Source: Chromatiales bacterium (GTDB taxonomy: Bacteria > Pseudomonadota > Gammaproteobacteria > Chromatiales > Chromatiaceae). Taken from it: a stretch of 11,423 nt of DNA. Position 1 is the stretch's first letter, and every line of letters begins with the position of its first letter. The stretch spans positions 1 to 11,423 of the forward strand of contig JAHEIA010000043.1 of the NCBI GenBank assembly GCA_024639625.1. Direction: 5' to 3'. The notes beneath the pieces were generated by a model. It was not told the DNA's origin and searched no databases. It was given only the letters and a program-made list of their open reading frames with translations. Both the position numbers and the translations under genes were made by a program. Of the stretch, positions 1-8,457 are shown in pieces.

Positions 1-1285
<1,285 letters not shown>

Positions 1286-1316
1286 CTATTTAGTGAAACG
1301 GGCGAGGCGAGATCGC

Positions 1317-1607
1317 TCAGCCCTCGAGCACCGCCATGATGTCTTCTTCGCGCATCACCAGCACTTCTTCGCCGTCAATCTTGACTTCAGTACCGGAATA
1401 CTTGCCGAACAACACGGTATCGCCGACCTTGACATCGAGCGGGCGCAGGCTGCCGTTCTCTAGCAGCTTGCCATTGCCCACGGCGGTCACCTCTCCGCGG
1501 ACCGGCTTTTCCGCAGCGCTGTCGGGTATCACAATCCCACCTGGACTGGTACGCTCTTCCTCGGTACGTCGAACGATCACGCGATCGTGCAGCGGACGAA
1601 TCTTCAT
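1317..1607 (-). CDS. groES: Co-chaperonin GroES (Hsp10)
   Basis: GroES is the heptameric lid that closes the GroEL folding chamber. The protein is 96 residues, the usual length, and begins [14 protein letters not shown]. The mobile loop that docks on the GroEL apical domain is visible as SPGGIVIPD (21-29), with the hydrophobic tripeptide IVI at 25-27. The C-terminal part [16 protein letters not shown] is typical. The frame extends 18 codons further upstream, but the start at 1607 is chosen because it has a strong Shine-Dalgarno sequence (TAGGAGTG, about 6 nt upstream) and matches the family N terminus. It is the first gene of the groES-groEL operon. Its leader of roughly 95 nt begins in the CIRCE operator, so HrcA control is expected. 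Confidence 0.99.
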   Translation of the reverse strand: MKIRPLHDRVIVRRTEEERTSPGGIVIPDSAAEKPVRGEVTAVGNGKLLENGSLRPLDVKVGDTVLFGKYSGTEVKIDGEEVLVMREEDIMAVLEG

Positions 1608-1682
1608 TGAATCACTCCTAATGTAAGGGGCACAGTGCGTTCTAAAGTGCTCTTCGCACACGGCTGGATGGGCCGCCGCTTG

Positions 1683-1709
1683 TTAGCACTCAAAAAAGAA
1701 GAGTGCTAA
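1683..1709 (-). promoter_or_regulatory. CIRCE operator (HrcA binding site) of groESL
   Basis: A perfect inverted repeat TTAGCACTC-N9-GAGTGCTAA lies here, identical to the CIRCE consensus bound by the repressor HrcA. The right arm abuts and overlaps by one base the -10 hexamer of the leftward groES promoter, so bound HrcA should block transcription start. In the transcript the element lies at the very 5' end. hrcA itself is not in this window. Confidence 0.96.
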
Positions 1710-1736
1710 TCATAGTGCCTAAAAACCGGCTGTCAA
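1709..1736 (-). promoter_or_regulatory. sigma70-type promoter of groES-groEL
   Basis: On the minus strand there is a perfect -35 TTGACA (1736-1731), a 16-bp spacer and a near-consensus -10 TATGAT (1714-1709). The expected start is near 1702, inside CIRCE, giving a leader of about 95 nt before groES. I looked for the sigma32 pattern (CTTGAA with CCCCAT-type -10) and did not see a convincing match, so repression by HrcA on a housekeeping promoter is the simplest reading. Confidence 0.85.
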
Positions 1737-1748
1737 GCGGACAGCCGG
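1721..1748 (-). terminator. Terminator-like hairpin overlapping the groES -35 region
   Basis: Read leftward, the arms CCGGCTGT (1748-1741) and ACAGCCGG (1733-1726) form an 8-bp perfect stem with a 7-nt loop, followed at once by TTTTT (1725-1721). That is the form of an intrinsic terminator. The -35 hexamer TTGACA lies across the loop and right arm. No convincing leftward gene precedes it here, so it may stop antisense transcripts from the cutA side or be a leftover of an earlier gene order. The hairpin is seen directly; termination is inferred. Confidence 0.55.
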
Positions 1749-1843
1749 AGGGCACCCAGCCAAGGCCCGGAGCAGATGCAACCTAGAGGACGCTAAGCGG
1801 CCACCAGCAGCACTCCGCCGATCGCAGAAAAGAGCGCCCTCGC

Positions 1844-1873
1844 TTTACCTAATCGAAACTGTTCCTGTATCTT
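1844..1873 (+). promoter_or_regulatory. Candidate promoter of cutA-dsbD-tlpA
   Basis: TTTACC (1844-1849) and TATCTT (1868-1873) are separated by 18 bp. Each matches four of six consensus bases. The -10 would end only 7 nt before the cutA ATG, which would place the transcript start at or next to the start codon. This is the best candidate I see in the 1749-1880 stretch, but it is weak. Confidence 0.3.
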
Positions 1874-1880
1874 TGCCCGC

Positions 1881-2207
1881 ATGACCGAAGACGCTCTGCT
1901 CGTGCTCTGCAGCTGTCCAGACGAGGAAACCGCCCTGCGAATCGCGAACACGCTAATCGAGCGCAGTCTGGCGGCATGCGTCAACATCTCGCAACCGGTT
2001 ACCTCGGTGTACCGTTGGCAGGGCAAGATAGAGACGACGGCTGAGCGCCTGCTGCTAATCAAGACCGTAGCGCGGCGGTATGCATCGCTCGAGGCCTGTA
2101 TCGAACAACAACACCCCTACGAACTTCCCGAAGTAATCGCAGTCCCTATTGACCGGGGGCTTTCCGCGTATCTAGGCTGGGTAAGACAATGTACAAAAAG
2201 CGATTGA
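1881..2207 (+). CDS. cutA: Divalent-cation tolerance protein CutA (CutA1)
   Basis: CutA1 proteins are small, very stable trimers related in fold to PII signal proteins. They were named for copper tolerance in E. coli, but their biochemical role is unsettled. The 108-residue product has the family pattern: LVLCSCPDEETA (7-18), a helix with LIERSLAACVN (25-35), VYRWQGKIE (43-51), LLIKT (58-62) and HPYELPEVIAVPI (78-90). No clear Shine-Dalgarno sequence precedes the ATG at 1881, but the N terminus fits the family. The last 19 nt overlap the start of dsbD in another frame, so the two are probably translationally coupled. The cutA-dsbD pairing is also found in E. coli, where dsbD was once called cutA2. 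Confidence 0.96.
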   Translation: MTEDALLVLCSCPDEETALRIANTLIERSLAACVNISQPVTSVYRWQGKIETTAERLLLIKTVARRYASLEACIEQQHPYELPEVIAVPIDRGLSAYLGWVRQCTKSD

Positions 2208-4507
2208 AACTCTTCTTTATCACCAGTCTCGCCTGCCTCGCAATGCTTCCGGGGGCGCAAGCCGCTGAGGATCTGCTACTACCCGACCAGGCCTTCCAGA
2301 TCTCGGGCCGAGCGGATGGCGCCGATGCGGTAATGGTCGAATGGAAGATCGCGGATGGCTACTACCTGTACCAAAGCAAATTCAAGTTCCTCAGCGAGAG
2401 CTTAGGCATCGAACTGGGCAACCCTCAATACCCCCCTGCGGAGACCAGGCGCGATGAGTTCTTCGGCGATGTCGCCATCTATCGCGATCGCGCGGCGGTC
2501 CGAATCCCGATTGAGCGAAGCCCGGGGGCGTCGGAGATCCTCACCCTGCAAGCCACCTCGCAGGGCTGCGCCGACCAGGGAATATGCTACCCACCACACC
2601 GGCAGACCGTGCTCCTGGAGCTGGCGGCCCTCACAGAGAAAGCGGCCCCGGAAGCCGTCACCCCCCCGCGCCCCACTCCCGATAAGGGAGCCCTTCAGGC
2701 CCTCACTGACTTGCAAAGCGAATTCGGACTCGGCGCAGAAGAGGATGAAATCCTGCCCGCTGAGGAGGCCTTCCGCTTCTCGGCGGAGGTCAGCAGCGGC
2801 AACGAGCTGCTGCTTCGCTGGCAAGTGGCGGAGGGCACCTACCTCTATCGAGACAAGATTCAGCTAGCACTCGAGGGCGCCAAAGGCGTGGAACTGGGGG
2901 CTATCCAGCTGCCGCCGGCCAAGGTCAAACACGACACCATCCGCCCCGACGGCAGCGTGGGTGACGTCGAGGTCTATGTGAGTGATTTCGCGGTCCCGGT
3001 GCAGCTGACCCGCAGTGCGGCCGAGGCGGAGGACATCACTCTGCTCAGTGAGTTTCAGGGCTGCGCGGATATCGGTATCTGCTACCCTCCGTTAAAAACC
3101 CAGACGCTGCTCACCCTGCCGGCCTTGGCAACCACCGACCTGGCGCCGCCAAAGGAAGCGGCGCAAGCCGTCGGGGTCACGAGCCCCCCCGAGGAACCGA
3201 TAGCGGAACAGGACCGTATCGCCACTATGCTCGCCGGCGGCGATACCTGGGCCATCATCGCCAGCTTCTTCGGCGTTGGTCTGCTGCTGGCTTTCACCCC
3301 CTGTGTTTTCCCTATGGTACCGATCCTTTCGGGAATCATCGCCGGCCAGGGGCGAAACATGGATGCCCGTAAGGCGTTTGTCTTGTCCACGGTGTACGTT
3401 CTGGCGATGGCCCTCACCTACACCCTGGCGGGCGTGCTCGCCGGGGTTTTCGGGGAGAATCTCCAGGCCGCCTTTCAGAATCCGTGGATCCTCACCCTCT
3501 TCGCCGCCGTGTTTGTGCTGCTTGCCCTATCGATGTTCGGCTTCTATGACCTGCAGCTGCCGTCGAGTTGGCAGAGCAGACTCACCGAGATCAGCAATCG
3601 GCAACAAGGCGGCACCCTCATCGGCGTCGCCATCATGGGTTTTCTTTCGGCCTTGATCGTTGGCCCCTGTGTCGCCCCGCCTCTGGCCGGCGCACTGATC
3701 TATATCGGCCAGACCGGCGACGCGGTGCTCGGCGGCGTCGCTCTGTTCGCGCTGAGCATGGGCATGGGGGCGCCGCTGATCGCAATCGGCACGTCTGCGG
3801 GAAGATTTCTCCCCCGGGCCGGTTCCTGGATGGATGCGGTGAAGGCGGTCTTCGGCGTGCTCATGCTCGCGGTAGCAATCTTTCTCCTGGAGCGCATCCT
3901 GCCAGCCGCGATCGCCCTGTTGCTCTGGGGTACGCTGCTGATCGTCTCCGCGGTCTACATGGGCGCTCTCAAGTCCCTGCCGGTCGAGGCCTCGGGCTGG
4001 TCGCGCCTGTGGAAGGGGCTGGGCGTGACCATCTTGGTTTACGGCATCCTGATGCTCGTAGGGGCGGCCGCCGGCGGCAAAGACACCCTGCAGCCCCTGC
4101 GCGGGATCACCTACAGCGGCGCAGACGGGAGCGGGGACCACCTCAGCTTTCAGCCCGTGACTTCGGTCGCCGAGCTGGATCAGGCCGTGCGCGACGCAAG
4201 CGGCCAAGGACGACCCGTACTCCTGGATTTCTATGCCGACTGGTGCGTCACCTGCAAGGAAATGGAGCGCTACACTTTTTCCGACCCCCGGGTTCGCGAG
4301 GCGCTGCAGGGATTCGTTCTGCTGCAGGCTGACGTAACGGAAAACAACGACGATGACCGAGCGCTGCTACAGGGTCGTTTTGGCCTGCCCGGCCCCCCGG
4401 CGATCATGTTTTTTGACCGCGATGGAAAGGAAAGAAAGAATTATCGCGTCGTCGGTTTCATGGAGCCGGAGCAATTTGCTGATCACGTCAGACAAGCAGG
4501 CAAATGA
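2189..4507 (+). CDS. dsbD: Thiol:disulfide interchange protein DsbD with two N-terminal alpha domains
   Basis: DsbD moves reducing power from cytoplasmic thioredoxin through the inner membrane to periplasmic partners such as DsbC and cytochrome c maturation thioredoxins. At 772 residues it is about 200 longer than E. coli DsbD. A signal peptide (1-25, ending AQA) is followed by alpha domain 1 (about 27-148), with GCADQGICYPP (Cys127/Cys133) and cap loop DEFFG (89-93). Alpha domain 2 (about 186-312) has GCADIGICYPP (Cys292/Cys298) but no DEFxG cap. The membrane beta domain (about 352-630) has TPCVFPM (Cys372) and GPCVAPP (Cys494). The C-terminal thioredoxin-like gamma domain has WCVTC (Cys686/Cys689) and a likely cis-Pro at 737. 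All cysteine relays are intact. The start at 2189 gives a good signal peptide. The gene overlaps cutA by 19 nt and the next gene by ATGA. Confidence 0.97.
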   Translation: MYKKRLKLFFITSLACLAMLPGAQAAEDLLLPDQAFQISGRADGADAVMVEWKIADGYYLYQSKFKFLSESLGIELGNPQYPPAETRRDEFFGDVAIYRDRAAVRIPIERSPGASEILTLQATSQGCADQGICYPPHRQTVLLELAALTEKAAPEAVTPPRPTPDKGALQALTDLQSEFGLGAEEDEILPAEEAFRFSAEVSSGNELLLRWQVAEGTYLYRDKIQLALEGAKGVELGAIQLPPAKVKHDTIRPDGSVGDVEVYVSDFAVPVQLTRSAAEAEDITLLSEFQGCADIGICYPPLKTQTLLTLPALATTDLAPPKEAAQAVGVTSPPEEPIAEQDRIATMLAGGDTWAIIASFFGVGLLLAFTPCVFPMVPILSGIIAGQGRNMDARKAFVLSTVYVLAMALTYTLAGVLAGVFGENLQAAFQNPWILTLFAAVFVLLALSMFGFYDLQLPSSWQSRLTEISNRQQGGTLIGVAIMGFLSALIVGPCVAPPLAGALIYIGQTGDAVLGGVALFALSMGMGAPLIAIGTSAGRFLPRAGSWMDAVKAVFGVLMLAVAIFLLERILPAAIALLLWGTLLIVSAVYMGALKSLPVEASGWSRLWKGLGVTILVYGILMLVGAAAGGKDTLQPLRGITYSGADGSGDHLSFQPVTSVAELDQAVRDASGQGRPVLLDFYADWCVTCKEMERYTFSDPRVREALQGFVLLQADVTENNDDDRALLQGRFGLPGPPAIMFFDRDGKERKNYRVVGFMEPEQFADHVRQAGK

Positions 4508-5064
4508 GCATCCAAAAAGCAACGCTGACCGTGGTATTGGCGGGGACCATCAGCCTGGCTGCGGGCTTTGCGGTCCATTCCTGGCTGCGGCAGCGCGATG
4601 CAGGCAACCCGGCAACTGAGACCCAGACGGCGGCTCACGCAGTCGGCCAGTTGCCGCGCTTCAGCCTCCCGGATCTTGAAGGCACAACGCGCAACAGCAC
4701 TGAATGGCTAGGCAAGGTGTTGGTGATCAATTTCTGGGCCACCTGGTGCCCGCCCTGCCGGCGTGAGATGCCGGATTTCATTCAGTTGCAGGACGAATTT
4801 GGGGCACAGGGGCTGCAGTTCGTGGGCATCGCCATCGATCAGGTCGAGTTGGTTCGCGACTTCGCTCAGTCCATTGCGGTCAACTACCCGATTCTGGTGG
4901 GCGATACGGATGCCATCGAGCTTTCGCGCACGCTGGGCAACCGCTTCAGTGGGCTGCCCTTCAGTGTGATCTTCGACCGGGGCGGCAAGGTCCTCCACGT
5001 GCAAGCCGGCGAGCTGCACCGGGAACGCATCGAGGAAGTGATCAGACCGCTATTGGCCAATTGA
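4504..5064 (+). CDS. TlpA-like membrane-anchored thioredoxin-fold protein
   Basis: This 186-residue protein is predicted to sit in the inner membrane with its thioredoxin domain in the periplasm. It has a hydrophobic N-terminal segment (about 7-24, signal anchor or signal peptide), a linker, then a TlpA/ResA/CcmG-type domain from about 50. The active site is WCPPC (81-85, Cys82/Cys85), preceded by LVINFWAT, and the cis-Pro loop is GLPFSVIFD (150-158, Pro152). Such proteins reduce disulfides in apocytochromes or metal-binding proteins and usually receive electrons from DsbD or CcdA. The start overlaps the dsbD stop as ATGA, so expression is coupled and DsbD is the obvious donor (inference). 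Its specific client cannot be read from the sequence: a CcmG-like role or a general TlpA-like role are both possible, so I give no gene symbol. Confidence 0.93.
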   Translation: MSIQKATLTVVLAGTISLAAGFAVHSWLRQRDAGNPATETQTAAHAVGQLPRFSLPDLEGTTRNSTEWLGKVLVINFWATWCPPCRREMPDFIQLQDEFGAQGLQFVGIAIDQVELVRDFAQSIAVNYPILVGDTDAIELSRTLGNRFSGLPFSVIFDRGGKVLHVQAGELHRERIEEVIRPLLAN

Positions 5065-5093
5065 GCCCTTAACGGGAGGGACGACAGGCGATT

Positions 5094-5113
5094 CCCGCGG
5101 CGCCCGCTGCGGG
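5094..5113. other. GC-rich hairpin after the tlpA-like gene
   Basis: An 8-bp stem with one G-T pair and a 4-base loop can form just after the tlpA-like stop codon (outer arms CCCGC and GCGGG). No T-run follows on either strand, so intrinsic termination is doubtful. It lies at the boundary between the redox cluster and the aroQ-accBC genes. Confidence 0.35.
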
Positions 5114-5174
5114 TACGTGAGGGCGCGCGAAGGGGGGAATGATAGGGGCGAACGTGCCGGATCTTGCAGGGATC

Positions 5175-5204
5175 TGGACAGTTTCGGACGGTTTGTGCAA
5201 CACT
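5175..5204 (+). promoter_or_regulatory. Weak candidate promoter for aroQ-accB-accC
   Basis: TGGACA (5175-5180, five of six -35 bases) is followed after 18 bp by AACACT (5199-5204, three of six), which has TG one base upstream as in an extended -10. It is the best match I found in the 198-nt gap between the tlpA-like gene and aroQ, and would give a leader of about 50 nt. The -10 is poor, so this is tentative. Confidence 0.22.
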
Positions 5205-5262
5205 TTCGTGTCAACGTCCTTGCGCCGGCCGCGCCGAACCGGAACTACACGAGCACGACCCG

Positions 5263-5715
5263 ATGCCTACGATCATGGTGCTGAACGGGCCCAACCTCAA
5301 CTTGTTGGGCAGTCGGGAACCGAGCCACTATGGCGAGGACACACTCGACAGCATCCGGGAGCGCCTGGAGCTGCAAGCCGAAAACACAGGAAACGAGCTG
5401 CTGTTTCTGCAGAGCAATGCGGAACACGAACTAATCGACGCGGTCCATGAAGCGCAGGCAAACGGCGTCGCCTTCCTTATCGTCAACCCCGCCGCATTCA
5501 CGCATACCAGTATCGCCCTGAGAGATGCGCTGCTCGCGACGGAGATTCCTTTTATCGAGGTTCACCTATCCAACGTACATGCCCGTGAGGCCTTCCGCGC
5601 CCACTCTTACTTCTCGGACATTGCCGAGGGGGTGATTACCGGGCTGGGCGCTCAAGGGTACGAACTCGCCTTGCAAGCGGCGGTGCGCCGGCTTGCCAAG
5701 CAGACTCCGACTTAA
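5263..5715 (+). CDS. aroQ: Type II 3-dehydroquinate dehydratase
   Basis: AroQ converts 3-dehydroquinate to 3-dehydroshikimate, the third step of the shikimate pathway to aromatic amino acids, in a cytoplasmic dodecamer. The protein has 150 residues, the normal type II length, and all family marks: NGPNLNLLG (8-16), the flexible lid with Arg18 and Tyr23 (SREPSHYG), [16 protein letters not shown] (75-90), catalytic His101 in EVHLSN, and Arg112 in AREAFRAHS. The open frame extends 33 codons upstream from a TTG, but ATG 5263 matches the family N terminus. Its ribosome binding site is weak. accB follows after only 14 nt. The aroQ-accB-accC order recurs in many gammaproteobacteria, so one transcript is expected. 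Confidence 0.97.
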   Translation: MPTIMVLNGPNLNLLGSREPSHYGEDTLDSIRERLELQAENTGNELLFLQSNAEHELIDAVHEAQANGVAFLIVNPAAFTHTSIALRDALLATEIPFIEVHLSNVHAREAFRAHSYFSDIAEGVITGLGAQGYELALQAAVRRLAKQTPT

Positions 5716-5729
5716 CAGCAGGTTTCACA

Positions 5730-6155
5730 ATGGATATCCGGAAAATAAAAAAGCTGATTGACCTACTCCAAGAATCCGATGTCACCGAGATCGAAATCCA
5801 TGAAGGCGAGGAGATGTTGCGTGTCAGTCGCCAGACTGCGGTAGTCGCGGCAGCCGTTCCGCCCGCCCCACCCCCGGTGGCTGCGGCACCCGCCGTCGAG
5901 GAAGTGAAAGAGGAGATACCCCGGCATACGGTTAATTCACCAATGGTCGGCACCTTCTATCGCGCGCCTTCGCCGGGATCTAAGCCGTTCGTCGAACTGG
6001 GAACCACCGTGAACCCCGGAGATACGCTGTGTATCATCGAGGCGATGAAGATCCTTAATCAGATCGAATCGGACATCGCGGGCACGGTTACCGATATGCT
6101 GGTGGATAATGGCGAGCCCGTGGAGTACAACCAGCCCTTGTTCGTTATCGAATAA
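5730..6155 (+). CDS. accB: Biotin carboxyl carrier protein of acetyl-CoA carboxylase
   Basis: AccB carries the biotin that shuttles carboxyl groups between biotin carboxylase (AccC) and the carboxyltransferase (AccA/AccD) in the first committed step of fatty acid synthesis. The 141-residue protein has a conserved N-terminal region [16 protein letters not shown] (1-16) that binds AccC, a flexible Ala/Pro-rich linker (about 38-58) and a biotinyl domain (about 66-141). Biotin attaches to Lys107 in [10 protein letters not shown]. The thumb segment [17 protein letters not shown] (75-91), typical of the gammaproteobacterial protein, is present. AGCAGG lies about 9 nt before the start. The gene sits between aroQ and accC with short gaps (14 and 24 nt), as expected for subunits made in fixed proportion. 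Confidence 0.98.
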   Translation: MDIRKIKKLIDLLQESDVTEIEIHEGEEMLRVSRQTAVVAAAVPPAPPPVAAAPAVEEVKEEIPRHTVNSPMVGTFYRAPSPGSKPFVELGTTVNPGDTLCIIEAMKILNQIESDIAGTVTDMLVDNGEPVEYNQPLFVIE

Positions 6156-6179
6156 TCGCCGTCCTGCAAAGCGAAAAAC

Positions 6180-7520
6180 ATGTTTGACAAGATCGTCATC
6201 GCGAACCGGGGCGAGATCGCCCTGCGCATCCTCCGTGCCTGCCGGGAGCTCGGGATCAAGACCGTCGCCGTACACTCCGAGGCAGACCGCGAGCTGAAAC
6301 ACGTTCTGCTCGCCGATGAAACCGTCTGCATCGGTCCCGCGCCGTCGGCAGAAAGCTATCTTCAGGTCCCGGCAATCATCAGTGCAGCCGAGGTCACGGA
6401 CGCCGTCGCCATCCACCCCGGCTATGGATTCTTGTCGGAAGATGCCGAGTTTGCGGACCGCGTGGAGCAGAGCGGGTTCGTCTTCATCGGGCCACGCTCC
6501 GACTCCATTCGCACCATGGGAGATAAGATCGCCGCGATCCGCGCAATGAAGTCGGCCGGGGTCCCTTGCGTTCCCGGATCGGATGGGCCGCTCGGCGACA
6601 ACATCACCGAAACGCGGGAACTGGCAAAACAGATCGGCTACCCGGTAATCATCAAAGCCGCAGGCGGCGGCGGCGGACGCGGGATGCGGGTGGTGCATTC
6701 GGAAGCCAGTCTGCACAGCGCGATTTCCCTGACCCGATCCGAAGCGGCAGCTGCGTTCGGCAACGATACCCTCTACATGGAGAAATATCTCGCCAATCCG
6801 CGCCATATCGAATTTCAAGTGCTGGCAGACGAACACGGCAACGCGATCCATCTCGGGGAGAGGGACTGTTCCATGCAGCGCCGGCACCAGAAAGTGGTGG
6901 AAGAGGCACCCGCCCCCGGAATCAGCGAGGCGACGCGCCAGCAGTTGGGCATGCGCTGCGCCGAAGCCTGCGTGCAACTTGGATACAGAGGTGCCGGCAC
7001 CTTCGAGTTCCTCTACGAGCAGGGCGAGTTCTTTTTTATCGAAATGAACACCCGGGTACAGGTGGAGCACCCGGTGAGCGAAATGATCACCGGCGTCGAT
7101 ATCGTCAAGGAACAGATCCGCATCGCCGCGGGCGAACCGCTGAGCTACCAGCAAAGCGACATCGAGGTCCGCGGTCATGCCATCGAGTGCCGCATCAATG
7201 CGGAAGACCCGAAAAACTTCCTGCCCTGCCCCGGCAAGGTGGATCAGGTGCACCTTCCCGGCGGACCGGGCATCCGGGTAGACACCCATATCTACAGCGG
7301 GTACAGGGTTCCACCCTACTACGATTCGATGATTGGTAAGCTGATCGCGCACGGAGAGACACGCCAGGCCGCAATCGCCCGCATGGCGACGGCTTTGGAT
7401 GAGATGGTGATCGAGGGCATCAAGACCAATATCCTGCTGCAACAGGACATCATGGAAGACGCGGCTTTTCGCAGCGGCGGGATGAATATCCACTACCTGG
7501 AAAAGAAGCTCGGACTCTAG
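6180..7520 (+). CDS. accC: Biotin carboxylase subunit of acetyl-CoA carboxylase
   Basis: AccC uses ATP and bicarbonate to carboxylate the biotin on AccB, in the cytoplasm. The protein has 446 residues, close to the 449 of E. coli, with the three parts of the ATP-grasp biotin carboxylase: the N-terminal domain ([17 protein letters not shown]), the B domain with the glycine-rich lid GGGGGRG (162-168), and the C-terminal domain. Functional residues fall at the E. coli positions: Lys116, Lys159, Lys238, Glu276, Glu288, Asn290, Arg292, Glu296 and Arg338. [19 protein letters not shown] (228-246) and [14 protein letters not shown] (288-301) are intact. The Shine-Dalgarno sequence is weak, so translation may depend on accB 24 nt upstream. 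The long open frame on the opposite strand is a composition effect. Confidence 0.99.
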   Translation: MFDKIVIANRGEIALRILRACRELGIKTVAVHSEADRELKHVLLADETVCIGPAPSAESYLQVPAIISAAEVTDAVAIHPGYGFLSEDAEFADRVEQSGFVFIGPRSDSIRTMGDKIAAIRAMKSAGVPCVPGSDGPLGDNITETRELAKQIGYPVIIKAAGGGGGRGMRVVHSEASLHSAISLTRSEAAAAFGNDTLYMEKYLANPRHIEFQVLADEHGNAIHLGERDCSMQRRHQKVVEEAPAPGISEATRQQLGMRCAEACVQLGYRGAGTFEFLYEQGEFFFIEMNTRVQVEHPVSEMITGVDIVKEQIRIAAGEPLSYQQSDIEVRGHAIECRINAEDPKNFLPCPGKVDQVHLPGGPGIRVDTHIYSGYRVPPYYDSMIGKLIAHGETRQAAIARMATALDEMVIEGIKTNILLQQDIMEDAAFRSGGMNIHYLEKKLGL

Positions 7521-7540
7521 GGTCTGCCGCTCCCTGCTTC

Positions 7541-8443
7541 ATGGCTCAAGAAACCACTTGGCTCCAAGTATCTGTGCAGTGCACAGAGGAGCAGGCGCCG
7601 ATCATGGAGCTCTTGCTCGAGGCCCGGGGGGCCCTTGCCGTTTCTTTCGACAATCTGGAAGACTCGTCGCTACTGGAGCCGGCACCGGGCCGGCAACCGC
7701 TGTGGTCGAGGACCCGGGTAAGCGCCTTGTTCGAGGGTTCCGTGAATGCCGAAGAGCTGCGTGTCGGATTGATCTCGACCCTGACCTCGGAACTCGCTGC
7801 GACGCTGCAGATCGAGCGCCAGGCAGACCAGGATTGGGCACGCGTCTGCGTCGCGGACCTTCGTCCCCTGCGCTTCGGAGCCCGTCTTTGGGTGTGCCCT
7901 TGCGGCCAGCAGACAACGGTAACGGACGGCGTAGTAGTCGAACTTGATCCGGGCTTGGCCTTCGGCACCGGCACCCACCCTACGACAGCGCTCTGCCTGG
8001 AGTGGCTGGACGCAGCGGATGTGCGCGACAAGCGGGTCGTCGATTACGGCTGTGGCTCCGGGATTCTCGGCATCGCCGCATTGCGGCTCGGGGCGCGCTC
8101 CGTGGTGGCGATCGACCATGATCCGCAGGCCTTGCAAGCCACACGGGCGAATGCGGAACGCAACAGGGTTGAGGAGCGTCTACAGACGGGCTCAGCAGAA
8201 CGTTTCGCGGGCATGCAGGCGGAAATCCTGCTCGCAAACATCCTGGCGCGCCCGCTGATCGATCTGGAGCAGGAATTGGCATCCTGGGTCGTACAGGACG
8301 GCGCCATCGTCCTATCGGGCATCCTAAATTCACAGGCAGCAGCCGTAACGCAAGCCTACCGCCGACACTTCGCAGGTTTCGTTGCTGCGCAGAAGGAGGA
8401 GTGGATGCGCATCGCAGGCACACGTGTGCCGGGAACGACCTAG
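7541..8443 (+). CDS. prmA: Ribosomal protein L11 methyltransferase
   Basis: PrmA is a cytoplasmic SAM-dependent enzyme that trimethylates ribosomal protein L11, a modification that is usually dispensable for growth. The 300-residue product has the N-terminal L11-binding domain (about 1-60), a linker, and the methyltransferase core. Visible marks are LDPGLAFGTGTHPTT (135-149), motif I VVDYGCGSGILGIAA (166-180), the acidic loop end VVAIDHDPQAL (188-198), and the catalytic-site motif LANILARPL (231-239), followed by VLSGIL (257-262). The ATG at 7541 lies 20 nt after accC with no clear ribosome binding site, but the N terminus fits the family. The neighbours downstream (DUF3426 protein, dusB, fis) are common companions of prmA in gammaproteobacteria. 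Confidence 0.98.
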   Translation: MAQETTWLQVSVQCTEEQAPIMELLLEARGALAVSFDNLEDSSLLEPAPGRQPLWSRTRVSALFEGSVNAEELRVGLISTLTSELAATLQIERQADQDWARVCVADLRPLRFGARLWVCPCGQQTTVTDGVVVELDPGLAFGTGTHPTTALCLEWLDAADVRDKRVVDYGCGSGILGIAALRLGARSVVAIDHDPQALQATRANAERNRVEERLQTGSAERFAGMQAEILLANILARPLIDLEQELASWVVQDGAIVLSGILNSQAAAVTQAYRRHFAGFVAAQKEEWMRIAGTRVPGTT

Positions 8444-8457
8444 CTGCGCCACCGAAC

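Noticed and set aside
1793..2062. 89-codon minus-strand frame antisense to cutA, ending 45 nt before the terminator-like hairpin, with a hydrophobic C terminus
   Set aside because: Its position before a terminator is suggestive, but most of it is complementary to conserved cutA codons, it has no family resemblance (including to FxsA), and I see no leftward promoter for it.
2402..4332. Several long frames inside dsbD on both strands (for example 3527-4207 minus and 3568-4332 plus)
   Set aside because: DsbD is continuous and has all conserved motifs in one frame, so these are shadows and not evidence of a frameshift.
5139..5450. 103-codon frame with a good ribosome-binding-like stretch (AAGGGGGGA) just before its ATG, overlapping aroQ
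   Set aside because: Most of it lies over aroQ in another frame and is Arg-rich shadow sequence; the G-run is likely chance in a GC-rich gap. A short upstream peptide cannot be excluded, but nothing else supports it.
5937..7493. Open frame of 518 codons on the minus strand, antisense to accC and part of accB
   Set aside because: accC is unmistakable on the other strand. The antisense product shows no family motif and its composition (many His, Asp, Arg, Gly) reflects the complement of GC-rich codons.
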